Part shown: positions 1 to 8,700 of the stretch, piece after piece
Layout of the letters: the number at the start of each line of letters is the position of its first letter
Position numbering within the stretch: position 1 is the first letter of the stretch
Origin: Rhizobium sp. TH2
GTDB lineage: Bacteria > Pseudomonadota > Alphaproteobacteria > Rhizobiales > Rhizobiaceae
Reading direction: 5' to 3'
NCBI RefSeq assembly: GCF_024707525.1
Contig: NZ_CP062233.1
Span: 124,001-188,000 of the forward strand
DNA length: 64,000 nucleotides
Notes under the pieces: generated by a model
Seen by the model: only the letters and a program-made list of their open reading frames with translations
The model's database searches: none
Told to the model about the DNA's origin: nothing
Made by a program: the position numbers and the translations under genes

Positions 1-61
1 CGGCAAGCGCAAAACGCGCGCCTGATCGAACGACCAGGCTCATATCCAACAGGATCCAGAT

Positions 62-442
62 TTGAAAAACTCCAAAGACACCGATCTAACCGATCGCCGC
101 ACTGCGGCTGCAGAGGCCAAAGCGGCACTGCTTAACGCCTACCGCGCTGCCAAGGATGCCGCTGGGCCGGAACAGGCCGCCAGGCAGGCCGAGCGCCAAG
201 CAGTCGCCGTTGCCAGAGACCAGCGTCGCGCCGAGCGCGAACAATTAAAGACCGAGGAACAGGAACGCGTTCAGGCCGAAGCCATCGAACGCCAGGCTGA
301 ACTCGATGCTGCCGCGAAGGCCGAGGTCGAAGCGCGCGAAACGGCGGAGAAAAACCGCGTTGCCTGGTTGATCGAAGACGAGGCGTCGCGAAAGGCCGAA
401 CGCGACCGGCGTTATGCCGCCCGCAAAGCCCGCCAATCGTAA
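62..442 (+). CDS. DUF6481-family small charged protein
   Basis: 126 aa, starting with TTG. It is almost entirely Ala/Glu/Arg/Lys-rich and predicted to form one long helix or coiled coil from about residue 12 to the end. The N-terminal pattern (D-L-x-D-R-x-T-A-A-x-E-A-K-x-A-L-L) resembles the DUF6481 family found in rhizobia, often near cold-shock genes. Molecular function is unknown. It ends with a basic tail. A cytosolic location is inferred because no signal peptide or membrane segment is visible. Confidence 0.65.
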   Translation: MKNSKDTDLTDRRTAAAEAKAALLNAYRAAKDAAGPEQAARQAERQAVAVARDQRRAEREQLKTEEQERVQAEAIERQAELDAAAKAEVEARETAEKNRVAWLIEDEASRKAERDRRYAARKARQS

Positions 443-557
443 TCTGTTCGCAATGAAGTACCCTTATAGCCAGCTTCCGAGCACATCACTTCGCATGAAC
501 ATGATGCTGTGAAGTCCGGGGTACCCGGATATAGAACTCGATTTCCAAATGTAGGGC

Positions 558-1166
558 ATGATGGTCGAATCGAAACTCTTCGTTGGACTCAGATCCACTC
601 GAAAAAAGTCAGCGCCTCATCGCGAATCCACCGGCCCCAAATGTCAGTGGGATTGCTGCGAAAAGAGCGGGACGCACCGTGCGCCTGTCGGACAGGATGC
701 CGAAGGACTGTACCTGCTCTTCTGTCCGGAGCACGTGAAGGAATACAATCGGGGCTATAATTACGCGACGGATCTCTCCAGCCCAAATACCGCCCGCTAC
801 CAGCGCGAAGCCGCAGCCGGCGGGCGTCAGACTTGGGGAACCGCTGTCAAGCAATCTCCACACGTCCCGATGCCCTCCACGGCTCCCTCCGGATCGGCGA
901 GAGCTTTGAACGCCCGCATGACCGCTGCGCAGCGCCTCGCCCACCGAGCTGACTCACCGGTTCGAAAACTAAAGACGTTAGAAGTACGCGCGTTGGAGAC
1001 GCTCGGCCTCCCAGCCAACTCGACACCGCAGGAGATTCAGAGCCGTTATAAGCAGAAGCTTAAAATGCACCATCCGGACGCGAATGGTGGAAGCCGTGCC
1101 TCTGAAGAGGCTCTTCGCCTTTCGATCGAGGCCCATAAGATCCTCAGATTGAACGGCTTTTGTTGA
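558..1166 (+). CDS. DnaJ (J-domain) family protein
   Basis: 202 aa; two adjacent ATGs (558 and 561) are possible starts. The last 65 residues form a J-domain: 'LETLGLP' opening, a basic helix, the diagnostic HPD tripeptide within HHPDANGG, and a final helix. The family stimulates Hsp70 (DnaK) ATPase through HPD. The N-terminal half has a Cys/His cluster (CQWDCC...CPEH), possibly metal binding, and a Pro/Ala-rich linker. No G/F region or DnaJ zinc repeats are present, so it is a J-domain protein rather than canonical DnaJ. The match to rhizobial DnaJ-family proteins is from memory of the family layout. Confidence 0.75.
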   Translation: MMVESKLFVGLRSTRKKSAPHRESTGPKCQWDCCEKSGTHRAPVGQDAEGLYLLFCPEHVKEYNRGYNYATDLSSPNTARYQREAAAGGRQTWGTAVKQSPHVPMPSTAPSGSARALNARMTAAQRLAHRADSPVRKLKTLEVRALETLGLPANSTPQEIQSRYKQKLKMHHPDANGGSRASEEALRLSIEAHKILRLNGFC

Positions 1167-1416
1167 GACCGACATTCTCCGGCCATCAGGTTTTGTGCGG
1201 TCCGGTTTTTGATGACGACTTTTGTGCGACTGGAAATGACGAATATACGGCTTGGCTTGGCAATCGATAAGGAGACGCACCTCTTCAATCCTTGAAAGCT
1301 GGCGAACGCCTCCCACATAAAGGCCGCTCCCCTGGTCCGGGCCCCTCTGGCGAATCTTCGGCACTTTCGTGATGTCGGACCATTTCCGACATATTGCCGG
1401 ACCCAGAGAGAGTTTC

Positions 1417-1716
1417 ATGATCTCAGATATCGCAGCTTGGCTGTTTGCTCTTTTCGTGATTGATCCGCTTCAGGCGGAGATGCGCGAGCGCCTCGATGGC
1501 GCGAATGTTCCCGTTGCGGCCGTTCAGCAGTCGCGGCAGTGTGCGCCGGGGCTTCTGCAACGCGCTGGCGAGGAACCAGGGTGGGCTGTCACCACCGCTT
1601 TGGGTGTGGCGATCGGCTGGACGGCGCCCACCCAGCTCTTGGACGCGAACGATCCAAATTGCACCGTCCTCATCCGCAGTTTAAAAAGCGCCCATGATCA
1701 GGAAGGCGAAGCCTGA
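1417..1716 (+). CDS. hypothetical protein with N-terminal hydrophobic segment
   Basis: 99 aa from the ATG at 1417, preceded by a GAGAG-type ribosome site; an upstream in-frame ATG at 1369 is less likely. Residues 1-17 (MISDIAAWLFALFVIDP) form a hydrophobic anchor or signal segment, followed by a polar region with two Cys (QCAPG, NCTVL). Similar short proteins occur in rhizobia but I know of no function. It lies just upstream of the broken exoD and on the same strand. Confidence 0.5.
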   Translation: MISDIAAWLFALFVIDPLQAEMRERLDGANVPVAAVQQSRQCAPGLLQRAGEEPGWAVTTALGVAIGWTAPTQLLDANDPNCTVLIRSLKSAHDQEGEA

Positions 1717-1731
1717 TAGTGGATTTGGAGC

Positions 1732-2309
1732 ATGGCAAAGCGAGTATCACTCGCGGTGGTATCCACAGCGCTTATGCAACTTGCAGAGCGCGCCCGGGAA
1801 CGGGGTGGCTTGACGATCGGCGATGCACTTGCCTCGACCGGAGAAGCAAGCTTCGGCTTCGATCGCGTTGTCGGCTCTCATACCAATCCCAGGTCCGTTT
1901 GGCATGGTGTTTGGATCGGCCATGGCAATCGTCGCCTTGCAGCATGCGGTTGGCGCTGGTTCACTTTGGCTTCCATCGTTCCTGAGAAACTGCAGAATCT
2001 CCGCATCGGCGTTCGCTGCTCTCCAGCGATACGCCGACCCGATCGTCAGCAGGATCGAGCGCATCATCAGGACGAATGCGGTTGCTGACAGGTCGCGCCC
2101 TGCCCTACATCCTGGGGCTCCCCGTCTTTGCTCTGGCGGTCGCGATTGCTCTTCCCATCCCGTTTGGCAATATCGTTCCGGTCATCGCGGTGTGCGTGAT
2201 AGCGGTTGGGCTGATCGAGAGAGACGGCTTCATTGGGGTTGATATCTTGGCCCTCTTCGTGACCGTCGCACTTCTCCACGGAGCGCTATCCTTCATTTCC
2301 ACGCTTTGA
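1732..2309 (+). pseudogene. exoD: ExoD-family exopolysaccharide synthesis protein, two frameshifts
   Basis: Three consecutive reading frames together rebuild one ExoD-like membrane protein. Frame 1 from ATG 1732 gives the LTIGDALASTGEASFGF start. Near 1865 the sense moves to the frame with LSALIPIPGPFGMVFG and PWLP-like segments. Near 2074 it moves again to LTGRALPYILG...ALPIPFGNIVP and LIERDGFIGVD. PIPG, ALPIPFGN and GLIERDG are typical ExoD positions. ExoD influences exopolysaccharide production and alkaline tolerance in rhizobia (family knowledge). Two independent single-base shifts mean no full-length product is made unless the shifts are sequencing errors. Confidence 0.7.
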
Positions 2310-2451
2310 CCGTAAAGATTTCACGGCGACGATCGGTGGCCGGGGGCAGCGTCGTTCCCTGAAACACAGGCCACGCAGTCGTTGCCCAAACGGCCAGCGC
2401 ACCCCGTCCATCGACATCATGATCTCGCCCGCCACTGCAGGGAGTAGTAGT

Positions 2452-2700
2452 TCAGGCGCGGAAGCGACGCCGAAAATTGACAACGACGACATTGGTTTCC
2501 GGTGGAGGCGGCTCAGAAGGCGGTTCAATTCGCTTGTCCCCGACTTCGCAGTCTGCCAGCGAGAATACTGATTCATTCTCCTGCGCGTCTCGCAGCTTTT
2601 GAATTGTCCGGCGCAGATCTGCGACCTCCGTCGCATGGTCATCGACCATCTTCTGGTATTCGGCACGGGGCACGAACCACAGGCGGAACCAATAGCACAT
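2452..2700 (-). CDS. hypothetical small protein
   Basis: 82 aa. The aromatic start MCYWFRLWFVPRAEYQKM is followed by a coiled-coil-like stretch (residues 18-45, H/E/L/R heptads), a Pro-rich linker (EPPSEPPPPE), and a basic tail ending FRRRFRA. No known family recognised. The divergent gene at 2824 starts about 120 bp away, leaving a short shared upstream region. Confidence 0.5.
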   Translation of the reverse strand: MCYWFRLWFVPRAEYQKMVDDHATEVADLRRTIQKLRDAQENESVFSLADCEVGDKRIEPPSEPPPPETNVVVVNFRRRFRA

Positions 2701-2823
2701 CGTCTAGCCTCCCTCGCTGGATTGACGGGAACGCGCCTGATTCGATGCAGTTCCCGCAGGGGCGGCGGTCATCTAATAACCTCTATTGCAGTGCAATAAG
2801 GCGAGGAACCTAAGGAAACCATT

Positions 2824-3060
2824 TTGAAAAAAGCCGAAAAGCATCAAATCATCGTTGGAGCATTTTACAACGCTCGTTACGGAGTTTCACCAACTGCCAC
2901 CCGCGGAGCCGTTGAAGGTCACGCAAGCAGGCACCAGCTGCGAGGGGCGGAGTACATCCGAGCGCTCGAAAGCGCTATTGCGGACGGTCTGGTCGTACCC
3001 ATGGCCGACGCCGCGCTTTCCATCAGGAACGTCGGTCGCAAGATGTTGCCGCGGCGGTAG
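2824..3060 (+). CDS. hypothetical small protein
   Basis: 78 aa from a TTG start preceded by GAGGAACCTAAGGAAACC, a plausible ribosome site. Basic N-terminus (KKAEKHQ), then a helical region with a putative turn (SRHQLRGAEYIRALESAI). No membrane segment and no family recognised. The adjacent gene at 3100 is on the same strand 40 bp downstream, and both could form a small operon. Confidence 0.45.
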   Translation: MKKAEKHQIIVGAFYNARYGVSPTATRGAVEGHASRHQLRGAEYIRALESAIADGLVVPMADAALSIRNVGRKMLPRR

Positions 3061-3099
3061 TCTGTACGTTATACGGGGCATCCGTTTAGCGAGGGATAG

Positions 3100-3345
3100 A
3101 TGGCCTCAGTCAAGACCAACGCCGAGAAGGGCCGCAATATTCTCAACGCCTTTCGCCACAACTATCTCAGAGCGCACGAGCTGATCACGGTCCGAATGCT
3201 CACCGACTACTTCCGGGCCAACGGGCTGGATCTGGATGACATGGAATCCGGGCTTAACTACACCCGCCTGCAGGGCTGGACTGAGAACGGGTCCAACCAG
3301 TCCGCGACATTGACCGAGGAAGGTCAGAGGCAGCTGTCAGCTTAG
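3100..3345 (+). CDS. hypothetical protein, winged-helix-like size
   Basis: 81 aa starting at ATG 3100 (MASVKTNAEKGRNIL). The order of predicted helices, a hydrophobic core (LITVRMLTDYF, LDLDDMESGLNYTRLQGW) and a C-terminal ATLTEEGQRQL segment are reminiscent of a small winged-helix domain, where 'LTEEG' is a common closing motif in MarR/PadR-like folds. This is a fold-level guess only. It is the last gene before the IS5 element. Confidence 0.5.
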   Translation: MASVKTNAEKGRNILNAFRHNYLRAHELITVRMLTDYFRANGLDLDDMESGLNYTRLQGWTENGSNQSATLTEEGQRQLSA

Positions 3346-3416
3346 CCAAGTTTCGAGCATCCGCTCCGGTCGCTTGGTCTCGCAATAGCACACTCTCGTT
3401 TTCACCTGCACTCTAG

Positions 3417-4256
3417 GCTCCAAACCCAATCAAACTATTGATTGTATTTTTGCCTTGTGATTCACTGCCATGACAATGGGAGCTTTGGATCATGGCAGGA
3501 GAGTTCTGGCTTAGCGATCAGCAGTGGGCCGTCATTGCGCCTCTGCTTCCGACCAATCAACCCGGCGCGCATCGCACTGACGACCGCCGGGTGATCAGCG
3601 GGATCATTCATGTGCTACGGTCGGGCTGTCGATGGCAAGATTGCCCTGCCTGCTATGGACCGGCAACGACAATCTACAACCGGTTTCATCGCTGGTCGGC
3701 ACGGGGAATCTGGCGTCGGTTGTTTGAGGCTTTGGTGCAAACCAGCGATCGGGATATCCATATGATCGACAGCACCACTGCCAAGGCCCATCGATCAGCG
3801 GCCGGCGGAAAAGGGGGGCGGATGGCGAAGCAATCGGTCGCTCGCGAGGCGGCAGATCGACAAAAATCCATGCTGTTGTCGATGGTTGCGGCCGTCCCAT
3901 CGCACTGCGAATAACGCCTGGACAGCGTGGCGACGCACCCGTTGCCATTCCGCTGCTCGCGCCTCTGCCTCCGAGCCGCCTATGCGCCGCAGACACTGCT
4001 TACGACAGCAATGCTTTACGCGACTTCCTCATCAAGCGCGGCACCGAGCCGGTCATTCCCAACAATCCTACTCGAAAGAGGATGCAACCCTTCGACCCTG
4101 TCGCCTACAGGCGCAGAAATATTATTGAACGCACCTTCTGCCGTCTCAAGGATTGGAGGCGTGTCGCGACACGATATGACAAGCTGATGCTCAACTTCGC
4201 AGCGACATGCTACATCGCTGCTCTTGTCATCTGGTGACCTTGATTGAGTCTGGAGC
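3417..4256 (+). mobile_element. IS5-family element (IS427-like), about 840 bp
   Basis: Imperfect terminal inverted repeats: the left end reads GCTCCAAACCCAATCAA (3417-3433) and the right end, read inward, GCTCCAGACTCAATCAA, 15 of 17 identical. Both ends are flanked by CTAG (3413-3416 and 4257-4260), consistent with a CTAG or TA target duplication typical of this group. The transposase is in two overlapping phases with a run of A4G6 between them. The ends and duplication look intact, so this is probably a recent and possibly active insertion. Confidence 0.85.
3492..4237 (+). CDS. IS5-family DDE transposase (OrfA/OrfB, frameshift)
   Basis: OrfA runs 3492-3914 and the second half continues in the -1 phase to the TGA at 4235-4237. 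OrfA holds the helical N-terminal domain (LSDQQWAVIAPLLP) and the first catalytic Asp in MIDSTTAKAHRSA. The -1 phase supplies the second Asp (ADTAYDSNALRDFL) and the Y-(2)-R-(3)-E-(6)-K signature in YRRRNIIERTFCRLK. An AAAAGGGGGG run at 3809-3818 lies upstream of the switch and could be a slippery site, as in related IS5 elements that make the fused transposase by programmed frameshifting. A mutation cannot be distinguished from programming here. Confidence 0.8.
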
Positions 4257-4261
4257 CTAGA

Positions 4262-4675
4262 CCGAGATGAACCAGCAGACCACCCATCGCGGTTAAGGAC
4301 TCCCGGACCCGAAGCGATGCGTATTTTTATTTTCATAATAATGATTTAGGGCGAAACGGATGTCATGCAAGCGGGTTGCCTGACCAGGGTGTCCACGTGC
4401 GATGCCCCGAGACGTCACCCGCTCATCGCGTAGTGCTGGTCCGGCCCGGTCCGTCGGAGATTCGGTGCAGGCCTGCGTTGATGTTTTCATCTCCGGTCTT
4501 GACGGATCCGAACCACTGGCCGTGTTATCTTTCTCGAACTTGTTCCCGCGAGATCGCTCAGAGCATAGACAATGCTTGACGCTCGCGCTGATTCCCGATG
4601 GCGCGGGAGGTACGATACTCCTACTACAGCATCAATGTTGCTGTCCTATCGCTCATGTAGTGGTCGATCACCCGC
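4262..4675. other. Intergenic stretch, nothing recognised
   Basis: Several unsupported open frames on both strands, none with a ribosome site or recognisable composition. No terminator, RNA gene or repeat seen. Confidence 0.4.
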
Positions 4676-5014
4676 CTAGCGGGCGGTGAAGAATGTCAAA
4701 AGGACTTTTCCCTTCTCGCCGAGCAGGCAAACGAACCGATCGGCTTTTGCCGACTGTTCTTTTCGGCTGATATAGGCTTCTCCAAGGACCACAGCTGTTA
4801 CGGGAATGTTCTCGATCTTGGTATCCGCGGCGCTGACAGCCAGCGTCTCCATATCGAATATCAGGTCGGTTATTTCAGGTGCCTGCGCCTGTAATGCAAG
4901 GAGCCCAGTCGCCTTACACGCAGCTATGGTGGGATCGTCTGGTGTTTGCGCGGCCGAGGAATTGGCCACCGTGGCTAAAATCAAAGATGCATAGGCAATA
5001 AAAGATAACCTCAT
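4676..5014 (-). CDS. exported hypothetical protein
   Basis: 112 aa from ATG 5014; an in-frame ATG at 5038 would add eight residues. Residues 1-22 form a clear Sec signal peptide (Arg, hydrophobic core SFIAYASLILATVA, cleavage near SSAAQ). The mature part has two Cys (IAACKA near the N-terminus, RFVCLL near the end) that could form a disulfide, and ends with a beta-rich VLLTFFTAR. Periplasmic location is inferred. No family assigned. Confidence 0.6.
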   Translation of the reverse strand: MRLSFIAYASLILATVANSSAAQTPDDPTIAACKATGLLALQAQAPEITDLIFDMETLAVSAADTKIENIPVTAVVLGEAYISRKEQSAKADRFVCLLGEKGKVLLTFFTAR

Positions 5015-5240
5015 TCGGCTGCCACTTTCAATGTTCATATTAAGAAAGATTGGTGAGAGAGCACCGCTGGAACGCGCTCATCTTGATACAGTTCCCGCTG
5101 ACCACTTCCCTATGAAATTCTCCAAGCCCGTCCCAGCTGGCCTTAGCGACGGACGGAGTAGAGCACTTGCCCGATCAACTCTTGGGTCTGGGTCTTGCTG
5201 AGCGCCGCGTGCCGGCGGCTGGCAGTTCCCTCAAAGCACC

Positions 5241-5605
5241 CTACGTCCGATCTGCTGCGGAATCGACGGTCGCCTTGAACTGTTCGAGCAGGCCGGTAAG
5301 GTATTCGTCGAACGCCACCTCCTCGACATTGCTGTCGTCATGAAGGCGCTTGTGGACCATGGTAATTGCCTTCGCATCACGCACTTCCAGGACGTCGCGC
5401 AAATAGCGACGGGCGCGTTCCACCAAATGTTTGTCGCAACGACTGCCAAAAGCGCCAGGAAGCCGATGGCAAGCAGCGCGAGCTTTGAACTGACGAATTG
5501 GCAACTGCCAATCGGCATCCTAATGACAGACTTGGCTCCAGCTGACGAGGTGGATTTCCATCGGGCTACCGTCGTGCACTGCACCAGGTGCATTACCCGC
5601 CGCAC
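5241..5605 (-). pseudogene. degenerate histidine-kinase-like fragment
   Basis: Two overlapping minus-strand frames each hold part of a plausible protein. One supplies a membrane helix (LALLAIGFLALLAVVATNIWW). The other supplies RRYLRDVLEV...ITMVHKRLHDD and VAFDEYLTGLLEQF, a pattern resembling the dimerisation helices of HWE/HisKA_2 kinases after the phospho-His helix. No ATPase domain follows; the frame stops at 5241. I read it as a decayed remnant. The family assignment is weak. Confidence 0.35.
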
Positions 5606-5679
5606 GATGGAACTCGAGGGGCGCCATTTCTGTTACCTCGCCAACGAGACGATCATGTTTCGCGTAAAGGAGAATGGAC

Positions 5680-5871
5680 ATGGGCAGCACTACAGACAAG
5701 GTCGTGGGCAAGGCAAATGAAATCGCCGGTCAGGCCCGTCAGGACGTGGGCAAAGCGGTCGGCAACAAGGAAATGCAGGGCAAGGGCATGGTCCAAGAAG
5801 CCAAGGGCGATGCCCAGCAGCTGAAGGGTAAGGCCAAGGACGCCCTCAAGAATGTCGTGGATGGCGCCTGA
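5680..5871 (+). CDS. CsbD-family stress protein
   Basis: 63 aa from ATG 5680, chosen because GGAG at 5669-5672 lies seven bases upstream; the ATG at 5674 is too close. Typical CsbD composition: short hydrophilic repeats of Lys/Gly/Ala with 'KANEIAGQARQDVGKAVGN' and 'KGKAKDALKN'. CsbD proteins are small, abundant general-stress proteins of unknown mechanism. It is followed directly by a strong terminator, so it is probably monocistronic. The next gene is another stress protein (YciE-like). Confidence 0.85.
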   Translation: MGSTTDKVVGKANEIAGQARQDVGKAVGNKEMQGKGMVQEAKGDAQQLKGKAKDALKNVVDGA

Positions 5872-5895
5872 GCATCACTCTTTCCCAAAAAGTGG

Positions 5896-5933
5896 AAGAG
5901 GCGCTTGACCAGAAATGGGAGCGCCTCTTTTTA
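5896..5933 (+). terminator. Rho-independent terminator after csbD-like gene
   Basis: Stem AAGAGGCGC (5896-5904) pairs with GCGCCTCTT (5921-5929), followed by a T-run. It ends the csbD-like transcript. Confidence 0.8.
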
Positions 5934-6106
5934 TCACCATCCGGTACCAGCAAGGCTGATCCACGTCGTCGGTTCCGGCGGTAGATAGTCTCTCAGCGCC
6001 ATTTCGATGGCCCGACGCTGCACCGCTTCTAGCAATCCTATTCATACAACGCCTGTCGGCGTCCAACCAGCTTGGTTGGCGCCGCGTCAACCAAGGACGA
6101 TTTCCT

Positions 6107-6580
6107 GTGAAAACTCTTGCCGAACTGTTCGAGCATACGCTCAAGGACGTCTACTATGCCGAGAACGCCCTTACCAAAGCGCTCCCCAAAGTCGCCGGCG
6201 CCGTCAGGAATGCCAAGCTGAAAGCGGCGGTCGAGGCCCATCTTGAAGAGACCAAGGAGCAGATCGAAACGCTCAAGAAGGTCTTCAAGACGATCGAGGT
6301 CAAGCCGGAAGGCGTGAAGTGCGACGCCACCGATGGCCTGATCAAGGAGGCCGAGGGGTTGATGGAAGAAGCAGAAGGCGTCGCTCTTGATGCCGGGCTA
6401 ATCGGCGCCTGTCAGGCCGTCGAACACTATGAAATCTCGCGCTATGGATCACTGCGCGAATGGGCCAAGGTGCTCGGCAACGAGAAGGCACATGTGCTGC
6501 TGACCGAGATTCTTGACCAGGAAAAGGCGGCTAACGCCAAACTGACAACGCTAGCAATCACCACCATCAATTCAAAATAG
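6107..6580 (+). CDS. YciE/DUF892 ferritin-like protein
   Basis: 157 aa with a GTG start. The sequence follows the DUF892 pattern: LAELFEHTLKDVYYAENAL (helix 1), AHLEETKEQIETLKKVF (helix 2), the middle C-D-A-x-x-G-L-I-K-E segment, AVEHYEISRYGSL and a last helix ILDQEKAANAKL. Family members fold as a ferritin-like four-helix bundle with Glu/His metal ligands and are induced by osmotic or general stress. Length is normal for the family. It follows the csbD-like gene on the same strand but behind its terminator. Confidence 0.85.
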   Translation: MKTLAELFEHTLKDVYYAENALTKALPKVAGAVRNAKLKAAVEAHLEETKEQIETLKKVFKTIEVKPEGVKCDATDGLIKEAEGLMEEAEGVALDAGLIGACQAVEHYEISRYGSLREWAKVLGNEKAHVLLTEILDQEKAANAKLTTLAITTINSK

Positions 6581-6657
6581 GCGGTTCCTGACTTTGAAAT
6601 CTCTGGCCTCGTCGCAACAGCGTCGGGGCTCTTTTTCATTTTCATACCAATCAAGGA

Positions 6658-7790
6658 GTGGCTTTCATGACCCGCGATCCCGAGGTAGATCTTGCGCAGG
6701 TGAGTGATGTCCCGCAGGGATCAACCAGGCTACAGAAATATGTCGGGTGCATGTTGTTCCTGATGGTCATCTACAGCCTCTACATCGGGCGAGAGTTTCT
6801 CACACCGATCGTGCTCGCCTTCCTGCTGGCGCTCACTCTGACACCGGTGGTTCGCTTCCTAGCCAAACGATCCATTCCGTCGGCACTTTCCGCAACGCTG
6901 CTGATAGTCGTGACCGCTGGGGCGATCGCCGTACTCGTCTACGTCACCAGCGGGCCGATCTCGGCCCTTGTCGCCGATGCGCCGGCCATCGGCCAGAAAC
7001 TGCAGAACAAAGTCCACACTCTCCAGACGACGGTGGAGAAGGCGATCAAGGCAACCGCTCAGATCGACTCGGCCACGGACGCCGTCTCCGACACCAATGT
7101 CCAGAAAGTTGTTGTCGCCCAACCCGGCATTCTGTCTCGCGCGGCCGGCAACGCCGTATCCATCGGCACGACACTCGCCATTACATTCGTGCTCTCCCTG
7201 TTTCTGCTCGCATCGGGCACGATGTTCTACGAGAAGATAATCCAGAGCGTGCCCAAGCTGAGCGAAGAAGCGAGCCCTGAAAGTGGTCTACAGCGTCGAG
7301 CGGGAAATCTCCCGATACCTTTTCACGATAACCATCATCAACGCGGCGCTGGGCGTGGCGGTCGGCGTGGGCCTGTGGCTGATCGGCATTCCCAACGCGC
7401 TCGTCTGGGGCGTGGCAGCGGCGATCCTGAACTTTCTTCCCTATATCGGAGCATTGGTGACCATCCTGCTAGTCGCGGTGATCTCGCTCGCAACCTTGGA
7501 CGGCATTGTATTGGGTCTCGTGGCACCAGCGTTCGTGCTCGCATGCAACCTTGTCGAAGGGCAGTTCGTCACACCGCTGATGCTGGGCCGTCGGCTCGAG
7601 CTGAACACTGTCGCCGTCTTCATCTCGATCTCTTTCTGGTCCTGGATCTGGGGTTTCATCGGCGCGCTACTGGCCGTTCCCATCCTTGTGGTGATCAAAG
7701 TCGTCTGCGATCATTTCGACCCGCTCCAAGCCTTCGGCAACTTCCTGTCGGCACAGCAGACGATGCAGAAATCCGAGGAGTCAAGGGCTC
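6658..7790 (+). pseudogene. AI-2E family transporter, frameshifted
   Basis: Frame 1 from the start codon at 6658 (ATG also at 6667) gives the N-terminal half: membrane helices SLYIGREFLTPIVLAFLLAL and others, and a central soluble part ending PKLSEE. Near 7266 the sense passes to the next frame (KRALKVVYSVEREISRYLF), which carries LNFLPYIGALV, EGQFVTPLMLGRRLELN and FWSWIWGFIGALLAVP. Side-by-side reading with the intact paralogue at 21241-22374 (LSDKKRALKIIYDIQTEI) shows two bases missing. The family is named for AI-2 export, but many members have other or unknown substrates. The downstream frame runs on into a transglutaminase-like gene. Confidence 0.75.
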
Positions 7791-7859
7791 CTCTACTTTT
7801 GGAACCAAAGTGGCCGCATCGGTGTCGCTCTATAAGGTGCGAACGCATTTCCGCCGCAG

Positions 7860-8635
7860 AGAACAAACGGTCTCCGGCAAACCCGGCGCGGTTCACACCC
7901 GACAGGCCCCGGCGAACTTACATCGTGCCCGACATCGGCAATAGATATGTCAGCATCAACGCCCAGCCAGGGAGTTTGAACGTGAATTACGAGGCAGAGG
8001 TGACACTCGATGTATTCCGGGCCGTTCCCTCGACGATCGACGAGATGCCGCTCGCCGAAATACCGCTCGACATTATGCCGTCCCTGCTGCCGTCGCGTTT
8101 CGTTCCTTCGGACCGCCTGGCAGCCTTCGCCGAGCGGGAGTTTGGCCACTTGCCCAAGGGCCATCAGCGCGTAACGGCGATCTGCAACTGGATCTACGAC
8201 AATCTGGAATATCGTCGCGGCTCATCGAACGAGCAGACGACTGCCACGGAGAGCCTGCTGTTGCGGGCCGGGGTCTGCCGCGACTTCTCGCACCTTGGCA
8301 TCGCCTTCTGCCGGGCGCTCGACATTTCCGCCCGCTTCGTGAGTTGCTATACCTACGGCCTAGAACCACGGGATTTCCACGCCGCCTTCGAATGCTTTCT
8401 GTCGGGCCGCTGGTGGCTGTTCGACGCGACGCGGCAGGCCGATCTGGATGGCCTCGTCCGTATCGGCGTCGGTCGCGACGCCGCGGAGATCGCCTTCGCC
8501 TCGCCCTTCGGCGAAATGGAAGCAGGGCCGATCAAGATCACGATCGAACATGCGGATGGTTCGCCGGAACTGCCGGGCAGGACCACTGACGCGATCTCGA
8601 CCGAAGAGCACGCTCCGAACGCAGGTGCCAACTGA
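7860..8635 (+). pseudogene. transglutaminase-like protein, 5' truncated and read through from the transporter frame
   Basis: In the same frame as the end of the AI-2E transporter and without a stop between them. From about 7912 the protein matches the transglutaminase-like layout: RRTYIVPDIGNRYVSI (end of the N-terminal beta domain), PSRFVPSDRLAAFAEREFG, catalytic Cys in LRAGVCRDFSHLGIAFCRAL, His in EPRDFHAAFECFL, Asp in WWLFDATRQADLDG, and IGVGRDAAEIAF. Most of the usual N-terminal domain (about 80 residues) is missing, with an unrelated Arg/Pro-rich junction in its place. The catalytic triad is intact, so an active fragment is conceivable, but no start codon with a ribosome site is visible. 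Confidence 0.65.
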
Positions 8636-8700
8636 TCTTGGCCAGTCTACTGGTCCGGTTTCGTGCACAGCTCACGCTGGGCTCAGGGATGAGTTGCCCG

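Noticed and set aside
5340..5720. 126-codon plus-strand frame
   Set aside because: Overlaps the kinase-like remnant and the CsbD-like gene in another frame; composition is that of a shadow.
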